From Microbacterium sp. 5K110 (GTDB taxonomy: Bacteria > Actinomycetota > Actinomycetes > Actinomycetales > Microbacteriaceae): 64,000 bases of DNA. The notes under the pieces were generated by a model that saw only the letters and a program-made list of their open reading frames with translations, was not told the DNA's origin and ran no database searches. The position numbers and the translations under genes were made by a program. Of the stretch, positions 33,854 to 42,482 are shown in pieces (within the stretch, counting starts at the first letter, position 1; each line of letters begins with the position of its first letter). The stretch is taken from positions 1 to 64,000 of the forward strand of contig NZ_VBUM01000007.1 in assembly GCF_005774735.1 (NCBI RefSeq), in the 5' to 3' direction.

Positions 33854-35272
33854 ATGGACTCCCCCGCCGAACGCGACACGATCGCCCCCGCAGAGCAGAA
33901 GCCCGTCGAGACCACGACGAACCGCAAGGCCCCGTTCCCGCGCGGCTTCCTCGACACGATTTCGACCGGCTGGGCCGAACGCCCCGAGACGCTCCCGTCG
34001 CCTCGCGAGCAGTCCGCGTGGACGGCCCGTCGCCGCGATCGCGTGTCGCAGGCGTTCCCCGGTGAGCGCCTCGTCGTGCCCGCGGGTTCGCTCAAGGAGC
34101 GCAGCAACGACACCGATTATCCGTTCCGCGCCCACTCCGCGTTCGCGCACCTCACCGGATGGGAAGCGGATGCCGAGCCCGATTCGGTGCTCGTCTTCGA
34201 GCCGCGCGAGAACGGCCACGACGCGGTGCTGTACTTCCGCGAGCGCGCCGACCGCACGACCACGGAGTTCTACGCGGATGCCACGATCGGCGAGTTCTGG
34301 ATCGGCCCACGGCCCGCGCTCGCGGGTGTCGCCGCCGACCTCGGCCTCGCGACCGCACACATCGACGAGTTCTCCCCCGCCGACGACGACCGCGTGGTCG
34401 GCGTGGACGACGATCTCACGCGCTTCGTCTCCGAACTGCGGCTGGTCAAGGATGACTTCGAGCTCGCCCAGCTGGCCCTCGCCGTCCAGGTCACGGCATC
34501 CGGATTCGACGACATCGTCGCCGAACTCCCCCGGATCATCGAGCACCCGCGCGGAGAGCGCGTGGTGGAGGGGGTCTTCCACCGCCGCGCGCGCGCGGAC
34601 GGCAACGCCGTCGGGTACGACACGATCGCCGCCTCGGGTCCGCACGCCTGTTACCTGCACTGGACGCGCAACGACGGCGCCGTCGTCCCGGGCGACCTGA
34701 TCCTCATCGACGCCGGTGTCGAGGTCGACAGCCTGTACACCGCCGACATCACCCGGACCCTCCCCGTGTCGGGTCGCTTCACCGACGTCCAGCGTCGCGT
34801 GTACGAAGCGGTGCGCGAGGCCGCCGACGCCGCCTTCGCGGCCGCACGGCCCGGTGTGCCGTTCCGTCGCGTCCACGAGGCCGCGATGGAGGTCATCGCC
34901 GCACGCGTGGCCGAGTGGGGGCTGCTCCCCGTCACGGCCGCTGAGGCCCTGGATGCCGAGCGCGGCGGCCAGCACCGTCGGTACATGGTGCACGGCACCA
35001 GCCACCACCTCGGCATCGACGTGCACGACTGCGCGCAGGCCCGTCGCGAGATGTACTACGACGGTCAGCTCGAGCCGGGCATGGTGTTCACGATCGAACC
35101 CGGGCTGTACTTCCAGATCGACGACCTCACGGTCCCCGAGGAGTACCGCGGCATCGGCGTGCGCATCGAGGACGACATCGTGATGACCGCGGACGGACCG
35201 GTGAACCTGTCCGCGGGGATCCCGCGGACGGCCGACGAGGTCGAGGAGTGGATCGCGCGGCTCGCCCGGTGA
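33854..35272 (+). CDS. pepP: Xaa-Pro aminopeptidase P (M24B)
   Basis: 472 residues from the ATG at 33854 with GGAGAG just upstream. It removes N-terminal residues before proline. The pita-bread fold's dimetal ligands are visible: the two Asp in LIDAGVEVDSLYTADITRT, His in VHGTSHHLGIDVHD, Glu in TIEPGLYFQ and Glu in GVRIEDDIVM. The N-terminal domain (1-230) is of the AMP_N type. The stop overlaps the gamma-glutamyltransferase start (GTGA), which suggests joint peptide salvage. Confidence 0.93.
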   Translation: MDSPAERDTIAPAEQKPVETTTNRKAPFPRGFLDTISTGWAERPETLPSPREQSAWTARRRDRVSQAFPGERLVVPAGSLKERSNDTDYPFRAHSAFAHLTGWEADAEPDSVLVFEPRENGHDAVLYFRERADRTTTEFYADATIGEFWIGPRPALAGVAADLGLATAHIDEFSPADDDRVVGVDDDLTRFVSELRLVKDDFELAQLALAVQVTASGFDDIVAELPRIIEHPRGERVVEGVFHRRARADGNAVGYDTIAASGPHACYLHWTRNDGAVVPGDLILIDAGVEVDSLYTADITRTLPVSGRFTDVQRRVYEAVREAADAAFAAARPGVPFRRVHEAAMEVIAARVAEWGLLPVTAAEALDAERGGQHRRYMVHGTSHHLGIDVHDCAQARREMYYDGQLEPGMVFTIEPGLYFQIDDLTVPEEYRGIGVRIEDDIVMTADGPVNLSAGIPRTADEVEEWIARLAR

Positions 35273-37050
35273 CGTTCACTCCGCCCGCGTCGTTCACGAC
35301 GCGCCCGACCCTGCGCGGCTCGTTCGGCATGTCGGCATCCACCCACTGGACCGCGACGGCGACCGCGCAATCGGTCCTGGAACGCGGGGGCAACGCGTTC
35401 GACGCCGCCGTGGCGGCCGCCTTCGTGCTGCACGTCGCCGAGCCGCACCTCAACGGTCCGGGCGGCGATCTGGTCGCCCTGGTGCGTCCGGCCGGAGCTT
35501 CCGAGCCGACGGTGCTGATGGGGCAGGGCCCTGCTCCCGCGGGCGCATCGATCGACGCGTTCCGGCAGCGCGGACTCGATCTCGTCCCGGGTGCCGGCGG
35601 CCTCGCCGCCGCGGTGCCCGGAGCCGTCGACGCGTGGCTCCTGCTGCTGCGCGACCACGGCACCTGGGACGTCGCGGACGTCCTGGACTACGCCATCGGC
35701 TACGCCCGCGACGGGCATCCGCTCGTCCCGGGCGCCGCCGCGACGATCGGACGCGTGGCGGAGCTCTTCCGCGAGCATTGGCCCACTTCGGCCGATCTGT
35801 GGATGCCGGACGGCTCGGCGCCCGCACCGCACACGGTGGTCCGCAATCCCGCGTATGGGGCGGTGCTGGAAGAACTGGTCGGCGCCGGCTCCGGCGCGGA
35901 TGACCGCGTCGAGCGAATCGAGGCGGCGCGGAAGGAATGGGCGTCCGAGGTGTTGCCGCGGGCGGCGGAGTTCCTCCGCACCCCCCACCGGCACTCGGAC
36001 GGCGGCGACCACCCCGGTGTCCTCGACACGCACGACCTCGCGTCGTGGCGCGCGGGCTTCGAACCCGCGGTGTCGGTACCGTTCCGCGGCTGGCAGGTCT
36101 TCAAGGCCGGAGTGTGGACGCAGGGACCCGCCCTGCTGCAGGCGCTGCGCCTCCTCGACCCGTTCGACGACGCGCGACTCGACCCCTCGTCGTCGCTCGG
36201 CGCGCACACGCTCCTCGAGGTGCAGAAGCTCGCCTACGCCGACCGCGACGCGTGGTTCGGCGACACCCCGGACGCCGTCGACGTCGAGGCGCTGCTCGCG
36301 GACGACTACGTCGCCGCTCGACGATCTCTCCTCGACGACGGCGCCAGTGCGGCGCTCCGCCCGGGAGCACCCGAGGGGCGGGCTCCGTTCCTCCCCGACG
36401 TCCGCCCCGTGACGGGCGACGGCACCGGCGCGACTGGTGAGCCCACGGTCGATCGCCGCGGTCAGACGCGCGGAGACACGTGCCACCTGGACGTCATCGA
36501 CCGGTGGGGCAACACGGTCTCGGCCACGCCCTCGGGCGGCTGGCTGCAGTCCTCGCCCACGATCCCCGACCTGGGGTTCTGCCTCGGCACGCGTCTGCAG
36601 ATGACGTGGCTCGTCGCCGGGCATCCGGCATCCCTCGTTCCGGGGCGACGTCCGCGCACCACCCTCACGCCGACGATTCTCACCCGAGGAGACGAGATCA
36701 CGGCGCTCGGTTCCCCCGGCGGCGATCAGCAGGACCAGTGGCAATTGCCGATGCTGCTGCGCATGCTCGTGGGCGGATACGAACCGCAGCAAGCCATCGA
36801 TGCGCCGACCCTGCACACGACGGCGGTGACCGACTCGTTCTGGCCGCGCTCGTGGACTCCCGCGGGGGCGGTGGTCGAGGATCGGCTCAGCGAGACTCTC
36901 ATCGCCGATCTCGAACGGCGGGGGCATCGGGTGCGCAGGGCCGGCGATTGGGCTCTGGGCCGGGTGAGCGCCGTGGGGCGCGATGCCGCGGGCGTGCTCT
37001 GGGCGGCGGCCAATCCGCGCGGGATGCAGGGCTACGCCGCCGGGCGCTGA
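35269..37050 (+). CDS. ggt: gamma-glutamyltransferase
   Basis: 593 residues from the GTG at 35269 (GTGA overlap with pepP). An Ntn hydrolase that cleaves or transfers gamma-glutamyl groups after self-cleavage before a Thr; here Thr404 in RGDTCHLDVIDRWGNTVSAT. Other family segments are GGNAFDAAVAAAFVLHVAEP and LNGPGGDLVALV at the N-terminus, and a Gly-Gly oxyanion region in GSPGGDQQDQ. No signal peptide is visible, unlike most periplasmic or secreted GGTs, so a cytosolic role in peptide or mycothiol-conjugate breakdown is inferred. Confidence 0.9.
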   Translation: MTFTPPASFTTRPTLRGSFGMSASTHWTATATAQSVLERGGNAFDAAVAAAFVLHVAEPHLNGPGGDLVALVRPAGASEPTVLMGQGPAPAGASIDAFRQRGLDLVPGAGGLAAAVPGAVDAWLLLLRDHGTWDVADVLDYAIGYARDGHPLVPGAAATIGRVAELFREHWPTSADLWMPDGSAPAPHTVVRNPAYGAVLEELVGAGSGADDRVERIEAARKEWASEVLPRAAEFLRTPHRHSDGGDHPGVLDTHDLASWRAGFEPAVSVPFRGWQVFKAGVWTQGPALLQALRLLDPFDDARLDPSSSLGAHTLLEVQKLAYADRDAWFGDTPDAVDVEALLADDYVAARRSLLDDGASAALRPGAPEGRAPFLPDVRPVTGDGTGATGEPTVDRRGQTRGDTCHLDVIDRWGNTVSATPSGGWLQSSPTIPDLGFCLGTRLQMTWLVAGHPASLVPGRRPRTTLTPTILTRGDEITALGSPGGDQQDQWQLPMLLRMLVGGYEPQQAIDAPTLHTTAVTDSFWPRSWTPAGAVVEDRLSETLIADLERRGHRVRRAGDWALGRVSAVGRDAAGVLWAAANPRGMQGYAAGR

Positions 37051-37107
37051 GGCCGACTGTCCACAGGGTGAAAAAGCGCCCGGCGCGGTTTCTCTACGAT
37101 CCCGCGC

Positions 37108-37470
37108 ATGTCGTACTCGATGGATCCCCCACACCTGCTCGGCATCGCCGAGCGCATGCGCCGGTCGTTCGACGAGGTGCACGAGGGCACGATCGCCCTG
37201 CAGCGGGCGGTGGATGCCGTTGCGCGAACCCTCGCGCGGGTGGTGCCGGCGCACTCGGCGTTCGTCGAGGTGGCCCAGACGCGCGTCGACCTCGCGCACC
37301 GCATCGTCGCGCGCGGACGAGCCACGGTGTCCGCGCTGCAGACCGCCGTGCTGGCGTACCTCTCGGCCGACGACGAGATGGCCGTCACGACCGACGCGCG
37401 CGCCGCGGCCGTCGGGGGCGGCGACGGCAACCCGTTCGACCCGGTCGTCTTCGGGAAGAGGCGGCTGTGA
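37108..37470 (+). CDS. small helical WXG100/ESX-like protein
   Basis: 120 residues, predicted almost entirely helical with two long amphipathic helices (about 10-45 and 50-88). The second helix ends in AYLSADDE, in which Tyr84-xxx-Asp88 matches the YxxxD/E export motif of type VII secretion substrates. The last 30 residues are Gly/Asp-rich. It lacks a clear WxG turn, so the assignment is by size, helicity, motif and partner. The ATG is 7 nt after TACGAT (leaderless). Its stop overlaps the next gene (GTGA), a DUF1023 hydrolase commonly tied to such systems. Confidence 0.7.
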   Translation: MSYSMDPPHLLGIAERMRRSFDEVHEGTIALQRAVDAVARTLARVVPAHSAFVEVAQTRVDLAHRIVARGRATVSALQTAVLAYLSADDEMAVTTDARAAAVGGGDGNPFDPVVFGKRRL

Positions 37471-39191
37471 GCGTCGGCGTGACGGTGCCCGACCCGCCCG
37501 CCGATCCGGCGCGGATACGGTCCGCCGTCGAGACGCTCCGGCAGAGGTCGACTTCGTTCGAGACCGCGGTGCAGGACGCCCTGTTCGCGTGGAGCCTCGC
37601 GCCCGGTCTGTATCGCGCCCCCGAGGCCGACCTCCTGCATCGGGCTCTCGGCACGACAGGGCCGGCCGCCCACGAGATCACCGCCGGGCTCGTGTCCGCG
37701 GGGCGCGCCCTCGAGCACTACGCGGACGATCTCGATCGACTCTCGCACGACAGGAATCTCCTCCTCACGGCGCAGGCCCTCGCCGCGCCACCGCGCTCGG
37801 TCTGGCAGACCGGCTCCGAGACGGCCGCGCACGCGATGAACGAACTGGCTCGGGCCGAGGCAGAACACGATGTCGCCCGCGACGTCGCCCGACTCGCCGA
37901 AGCGTACGAAGACGCCACCCACCGGTGCGCGGTGGCCCTGCGCGCGATCCCGGACATCTCCTGGTCGTCGCTCGCCGCGTGGAGCGGGCCCGAGCACCCC
38001 GGCGCTGTCCCCTCATCGACGGATGCCGCGGGACTCGTCCTGCTCGACCGGCTCGCCGTCGCACGAGACCCCGGCCGGCTGATGTCCGTGCATCCCGAGT
38101 GGAGCCACCTCCTCCACGGGACGGCTCCCGAAGAGATCGCGCGGTGGTGGTCGAGTCTCGATCCGACGGTGGCGGCGCATCTCGTCACCGCCGTCCCCGC
38201 CCTCGTCGGCACCCTCGACGGCGTGACGGCGAACGACCGCGTGGCCGCGAACCGCCTGCGCGCGGAGGACCATCTGCGCGCGCTGCGAGCGCAACGCCAG
38301 GCCCTGCACAAGCTACGGATCCCCCACCGACGCTCGACGGCGACCGAGGTGCTCGACCGTCGAGCGGAACGCACGCGCCTCGAGCGCGAGATCGCCTACT
38401 TCGAGCAGGTGCGGGACGGGACGAAGCTGCTGTACGCGTGGGATCCCGACCGGGGTTCGCTGATCGAGATGGCCGGCGACCGGTCCACGGCGAAAGCGGC
38501 CCTGTTCGTCGTGCCGGGAACCAACACCGACGCCGACGCGTTCATGACCGAGCATCCCGTGACGGATTTCGCGGAGTGGCAGGTCCGCTCATCCGGGGCG
38601 TCGGTGGTCGCCTTCACCGTCATGACCGGGCCGATGCCTCAACTCGACTCCCTCCTCGAGAACGGTCCCCAGTGGAACCGCTTCGCGGAAGAGCGCGGCC
38701 CCGAATACGCACGGTTCCTCCGGGGCGTGGATGCCGCCCACCCGGGGCTGTGGACCATGAGCTACGAGCACTCGTATGGCGGCGGTGTCGGCAGCGAGGC
38801 AGAGAAGCACGGTGGCACGGTCGACACCCGGTTCCTCGCGGCGAGCGTCGGTGCCATCGGCCCGTACGAGCCGCACGCCGGAACCGAGTACTACGCCACC
38901 CAGGCCGTCGACGACATCAACCGTTACTACGCCGGTCTCGGCGCCGGCGGGATGGGTTTCACCGTCGCCCCCGAGACGATCCCAGGCGTCCACCTCGTCG
39001 ATCCGGGGCTCCCCGGCCCGAACATGCCCTCGCTCGTCGCCTATGGCGTGACGACCAACCCGGCCTATCTGCCTCGCCTGATCGCGGACGGCGTCAGTCA
39101 CCACACGGCGCTGATGAGCGGCGACGAGAGCGTCAACGGAAAGGTCCTGAATCAGGTGAAGCAGACACTGGCCCGACGAGGAGAAGAATGA
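37467..39191 (+). CDS. DUF1023-type alpha/beta hydrolase with helical N-terminus, putative type VII-linked effector
   Basis: 574 residues from the GTG at 37467. Residues 1-170 are helical and WXG/LXG-like (ALEHYADDLDRLS at about 81-93). Residues 222-270 carry the family linker ARWWSSLDP ... LVGTLDG ... NDRVAANRLRAE. Residues 340-574 form an alpha/beta hydrolase, with nucleophile Ser436 in SYEHSYGG (GHSxG in most relatives, so Glu replaces the first Gly) and candidate His545/546 in GVSHHTALM. DUF1023 hydrolases often occur in proteins associated with type VII secretion. It is coupled by overlaps to the small helical protein upstream and the lipoprotein downstream. Substrate unknown. Confidence 0.8.
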   Translation: MSVGVTVPDPPADPARIRSAVETLRQRSTSFETAVQDALFAWSLAPGLYRAPEADLLHRALGTTGPAAHEITAGLVSAGRALEHYADDLDRLSHDRNLLLTAQALAAPPRSVWQTGSETAAHAMNELARAEAEHDVARDVARLAEAYEDATHRCAVALRAIPDISWSSLAAWSGPEHPGAVPSSTDAAGLVLLDRLAVARDPGRLMSVHPEWSHLLHGTAPEEIARWWSSLDPTVAAHLVTAVPALVGTLDGVTANDRVAANRLRAEDHLRALRAQRQALHKLRIPHRRSTATEVLDRRAERTRLEREIAYFEQVRDGTKLLYAWDPDRGSLIEMAGDRSTAKAALFVVPGTNTDADAFMTEHPVTDFAEWQVRSSGASVVAFTVMTGPMPQLDSLLENGPQWNRFAEERGPEYARFLRGVDAAHPGLWTMSYEHSYGGGVGSEAEKHGGTVDTRFLAASVGAIGPYEPHAGTEYYATQAVDDINRYYAGLGAGGMGFTVAPETIPGVHLVDPGLPGPNMPSLVAYGVTTNPAYLPRLIADGVSHHTALMSGDESVNGKVLNQVKQTLARRGEE

Positions 39192-39673
39192 ACAGAGCGA
39201 TCGCAGTGACCGCACTCGCCGTATGTATGGCTGCTCTCGGGGGATGTACCGGCCAGGTCATGCCGTCGTATGAGCAGGTCCGGCAGGAGACTCTCGACGT
39301 ACTGCGCGAGGTAACCGACCTTATTCCTGAACATGGGGCGGTCTCGCGCACGCCCGAATTTGAGCCCTACCCTTGCGACGACAAACTCCTGCTCAGCTCG
39401 GCGGAGGGGGCCTTCTTCACGGGTCAGTGGTACGTCCCCGTCGAGGATGACTTCGATATCGCGCTGTTCATCGATCAGTTTCCCGAGAAGTTGAATGGCG
39501 ACTGGGCCGAGGAGGATCTCGGCGTGCCTGTGAAAGAGCCGTTCGTGTACCTCGTCCGTCGGTCCCCGCGCATGACAATCACGATTGAAGAGTCGACTTC
39601 CAACGGTCGCAAGGCAGTGGAGCTCCTCGCGATCTCCCGCTGCGGCATCGAAGAGCAGCAGCCCACGCCTTAG
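39188..39673 (+). CDS. small lipoprotein, possible immunity or partner of the hydrolase
   Basis: 161 residues. Lipoprotein signal: MNRAIAVTALAVCMAALGGC, with the lipobox LGGC and lipidated Cys20. The mature part begins with a helix and continues with beta-rich stretches (FFTGQWYVPVED, FVYLVRRSPRMTITIEE); Cys63 and Cys152 could pair. No family is recognised. AGGAGAAG precedes the ATG, which overlaps the hydrolase stop. Codon use differs from the neighbours: GTA, TGT, GCT, TAT, ACT, ATT and CCT are frequent, suggesting more recent acquisition. A membrane-anchored immunity or adaptor protein for the upstream hydrolase is inferred only from coupling and position. Confidence 0.75.
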   Translation: MNRAIAVTALAVCMAALGGCTGQVMPSYEQVRQETLDVLREVTDLIPEHGAVSRTPEFEPYPCDDKLLLSSAEGAFFTGQWYVPVEDDFDIALFIDQFPEKLNGDWAEEDLGVPVKEPFVYLVRRSPRMTITIEESTSNGRKAVELLAISRCGIEEQQPTP

Positions 39674-39694
39674 CGGCGACCTCCTGCTCGAGCC

Positions 39695-40372
39695 CTAGAC
39701 CACCTTCAGCCCGCGCACGAACTCCGCCACGACCGGCGCGAGCCCGGCCCCGATGTCGTCCGCCGGTCGCCGCTTCCCCTTGACCTCGAAGGAGTGGTTC
39801 GCATCGGGCACCCAGTGCACGTGCGCGTCGTGACAGGTCGAGACCACCTCCTCGAACTGCACGCGCGGGTGGATGAAGGGGTCGTTCTCGCCCTCGACGA
39901 ACAGTTGCGGCACCGTGATCGCCGGCAGGTGCTCGGCGCGGGGCTTGTCGGGTCGGCCCGGCGCGTGCAACGGATACCCGAGGTACACAAGTGCCAGAGG
40001 AGAGAGCGCACCCTCCGCCGTGGCGACGGATGCCATCCGGCCCCCGTACGACTTCCCGGCGGCAACGAACGGACCCGCGCCCGCACCCACCAGCCACGCC
40101 TGCACCCCCGCCCAGGTGGCGACCGCCTGGGCGGCGGGTCCCGGCATCCGTCGGCCGGCCTCGACGTACGGGAACACGAAACGCAGCACCGAGACACCGG
40201 CATCCCCGAGACCGGCGGCGAGGCCCTCGAGGAAGGGATGTGTCATGCCCGCTCCGGCGCCGTGCGCGAGAGCGACGGTCGCGCGGGCGTGCGGTGCGAG
40301 GGACCACAGGCCCGACACCTCCGTCTCGCCCGCCGGGAGGGCGACGGGGATGCGGACGGGGTCGGCGATCAC
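39695..40372 (-). CDS. alpha/beta hydrolase (KANL3/Tex30-like, dienelactone hydrolase fold)
   Basis: 225 residues. AHGAGAGMTHPFLEGLAAGL is the oxyanion and helix region; the nucleophile is Ser in AAGKSYGGRMAS, with acid Asp in VEGENDPFI and His in PDANHSFEV. This is the KANL3/Tex30 type of small cytosolic hydrolase with unknown substrate. Its ATG overlaps the stop of the stress-protein gene (ATGA), so it is the second gene of that pair. It faces the lipoprotein gene across 21 bp. Confidence 0.85.
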   Translation of the reverse strand: MIADPVRIPVALPAGETEVSGLWSLAPHARATVALAHGAGAGMTHPFLEGLAAGLGDAGVSVLRFVFPYVEAGRRMPGPAAQAVATWAGVQAWLVGAGAGPFVAAGKSYGGRMASVATAEGALSPLALVYLGYPLHAPGRPDKPRAEHLPAITVPQLFVEGENDPFIHPRVQFEEVVSTCHDAHVHWVPDANHSFEVKGKRRPADDIGAGLAPVVAEFVRGLKVV

Positions 40373-41091
40373 CGGTCGTCGCGCTGCGCGTCCGATTTGG
40401 GGGCGCCGTCCGAGGAGGGCTCGGGATCTGCGGCGGGCGCCACCGGGGGCGCGATGCGCTCACCGTAGCGCGGGGGCTCGTCGTCCGCTAGACGCGACGG
40501 CACGGGCGGACGCGGCGGCACGGCCGGCGCGGGCGCACCCGGCGTCTGCACGCGTTCGCCGTACTGCGGCGGTGCCGCGTCGGTCGGGGTGGCCGGGCGA
40601 GCGACGACCGTACGCGCGGCAGCCGCCGGGCCGAGGACGTCACGGGCCTTGGTCAGGCTCGCCGCGGCGACGCACACGTCGTAGTGATCGGCGGTCACCT
40701 GCATGACCGACGCGAAGTCACGGCGACGGCGCACGATCGAGTACGTGCCCAGGCTCAGCAGCATGCCCAGCGCCATGCCCACCAGGAGCACGCCGATGAA
40801 CGCCGAGATCTCGACGGTCGGGGTCCCCAGCACGAAGATGAACGCGAAGAGCAGGCCGAGCATCAGACCGTTCAACGCACCCGAACGCGCGGCGGTGGCG
40901 TACCCCAGTCGACCGGTGATCCGCTCGATGGAGCGGAGTCCGCTGCCGACGATCGCGATGTCACGCGCCGGAACCTCGCCGGCGATGAGCGAGGACACGG
41001 CCTTCTGAGCCTTCTCGTACGTCGGGAACGACGCGACCTTCTCGCCGACCTCGTCTCGACCCGCGCCCATCGAACCCGCGAACATGCTCAT
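40369..41091 (-). CDS. general stress protein (YflT-like N-domain) with two membrane helices
   Basis: 240 residues. Residues 15-60 resemble the heat-induced/general stress fold (VASFPTYEKAQKAVSSLIAG, DIAIVGSGLRSIERITG). Two membrane helices follow (GLMLGLLFAFIFVLGT and FIGVLLVGMALGMLLSLGTY), then a second alpha/beta stretch. The last 90 residues are Pro/Ala-rich and contain the element PPQYGERV, repeated as PPRYGERI. Function unknown. The gene is coupled to the alpha/beta hydrolase and divergent from the MgtE-like gene. Confidence 0.82.
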   Translation of the reverse strand: MSMFAGSMGAGRDEVGEKVASFPTYEKAQKAVSSLIAGEVPARDIAIVGSGLRSIERITGRLGYATAARSGALNGLMLGLLFAFIFVLGTPTVEISAFIGVLLVGMALGMLLSLGTYSIVRRRRDFASVMQVTADHYDVCVAAASLTKARDVLGPAAAARTVVARPATPTDAAPPQYGERVQTPGAPAPAVPPRPPVPSRLADDEPPRYGERIAPPVAPAADPEPSSDGAPKSDAQRDDR

Positions 41092-41162
41092 TTCACCATC
41101 TTGTCACGCGCCCCTGTGCGCCCGGTCGGGTCCGGCGCGGGTTCGCGGACTACGCTGGGACG

Positions 41163-42482
41163 GTGAGCACGCAGAGGGTTTTCGTCGCCCGCTTGGCGGG
41201 CTGCACGGTGTTCGATCCCGCGGGCGACCGCCTCGGGAAGGTGCGCGACGTCGTGGTGATCTACCGCTCGTCCGCAGCGCCGCGCGTCGTGGGCCTCGTC
41301 ATCGAAATCCCCGGCCGACGACATGTGTTCGTGTCGATCGGACGCGTGACCTCCATTCAGGCCGGCCAGGTGATCACCACCGGGCTGATCAACGTGCGGC
41401 GCTTCCAGCAGCGCGGCGGCGAGGTGCGTGTCATGGCCGAGATGCTCGGACGGCGCGTCCACCTCGTCGACGGGTCCGGCGACGCCGTGATCGAAGACGT
41501 CGCGATCGAGCGCAACCGTCTCGGCGAATGGGACGTGGGCCAGCTCTTCCTGCGGCGTCCCCGAACGAGCGCCTCCCCGTTCGCCAAGGGAGCAACGACC
41601 TTCGCGGCGTGGAACGAGGTCCGCGAACAGCAGACCCCGGGCCAGGCGCAGTCGGCCGAGCAGTTGGTGGCGACCTACTCCGACCTCAAGCCCGCGGATC
41701 TCGCCAACACCCTCCTCGACCTCCCCGAGGAGCGTCTCATCGAGGTCGCCGAAGAACTCAGCGACGACCGCCTCGCCGACGCCCTCGAAGAGATGCCCGA
41801 GGACGAGCAGGTCCACATCCTCGAGCAGCTCGGCGACGAGCGCGCCGCCGACATCCTGGATGCCATGGAGCCCGACGACGCCGCCGACCTCCTCGGTCAG
41901 CTGCCCGAGACGCGCCTCGAACAGCTCCTCGACCTCATGGAGCCCGAAGAGGCCGACGACGTCCGCGCCCTGCTGCAGTACGGACCCGACACCGCCGGCG
42001 GTCTGATGACCCCCGAGCCCATCGTGCTGTCCGCCGACGCGACGGTGGCCGAGGCCCTCGCGCTGATCCGGCGCCATGAGCTGCATCCCGCGCTCGCGGC
42101 ATCCGTCTTCATCACCCTGCCGCCGTACGAGACGCCCACGGGCCGGCTGCTGGGCACGGTCCACTTCCAGCGCATGCTCCGCTACCCGCCGCACGAGCGG
42201 CTCGGCGCGATCATCGACGACACCCTCGAGCCGGTACCCGCGGATGCCTCGGCGGCCGAGGTCGCGCGCATGCTCGCGAGCTACAACCTCGTATCGCTGC
42301 CCGTCGTCGATCAGGCCCACCGCCTCGTCGGATGCGTGAGCGTCGACGACGTGCTCGACTACCTGCTGCCCGACGACTGGCGCACGCACGACGGCGATGA
42401 TCCGAGGCCCAGGACGACGATCAGACCGCTCGCGACCGCGAGCATCCCCCAGATCCCGACGCAGACCCCGAGGAGGCGCTGA
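41163..42482 (+). CDS. soluble PRC-barrel/MgtE-N/CBS protein
   Basis: 439 residues from a GTG 6 nt after TACGCT (leaderless). Order: two PRC-barrel-like segments (about 1-125), the MgtE superhelical N-domain (about 150-270, repeats of LEEMPEDEQVHILEQL and DILDAMEPDDAADLL), and a CBS pair (about 280-410, GGLMTPEPIVLSADATVAEA and VSLPVVDQAHRLVGCVSVDD). No membrane helices are present, so it is not the Mg2+ channel itself but a cytosolic sensor or regulator of that family. The stop shares one base with the start of the DUF1003 gene. Confidence 0.9.
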   Translation: MSTQRVFVARLAGCTVFDPAGDRLGKVRDVVVIYRSSAAPRVVGLVIEIPGRRHVFVSIGRVTSIQAGQVITTGLINVRRFQQRGGEVRVMAEMLGRRVHLVDGSGDAVIEDVAIERNRLGEWDVGQLFLRRPRTSASPFAKGATTFAAWNEVREQQTPGQAQSAEQLVATYSDLKPADLANTLLDLPEERLIEVAEELSDDRLADALEEMPEDEQVHILEQLGDERAADILDAMEPDDAADLLGQLPETRLEQLLDLMEPEEADDVRALLQYGPDTAGGLMTPEPIVLSADATVAEALALIRRHELHPALAASVFITLPPYETPTGRLLGTVHFQRMLRYPPHERLGAIIDDTLEPVPADASAAEVARMLASYNLVSLPVVDQAHRLVGCVSVDDVLDYLLPDDWRTHDGDDPRPRTTIRPLATASIPQIPTQTPRRR

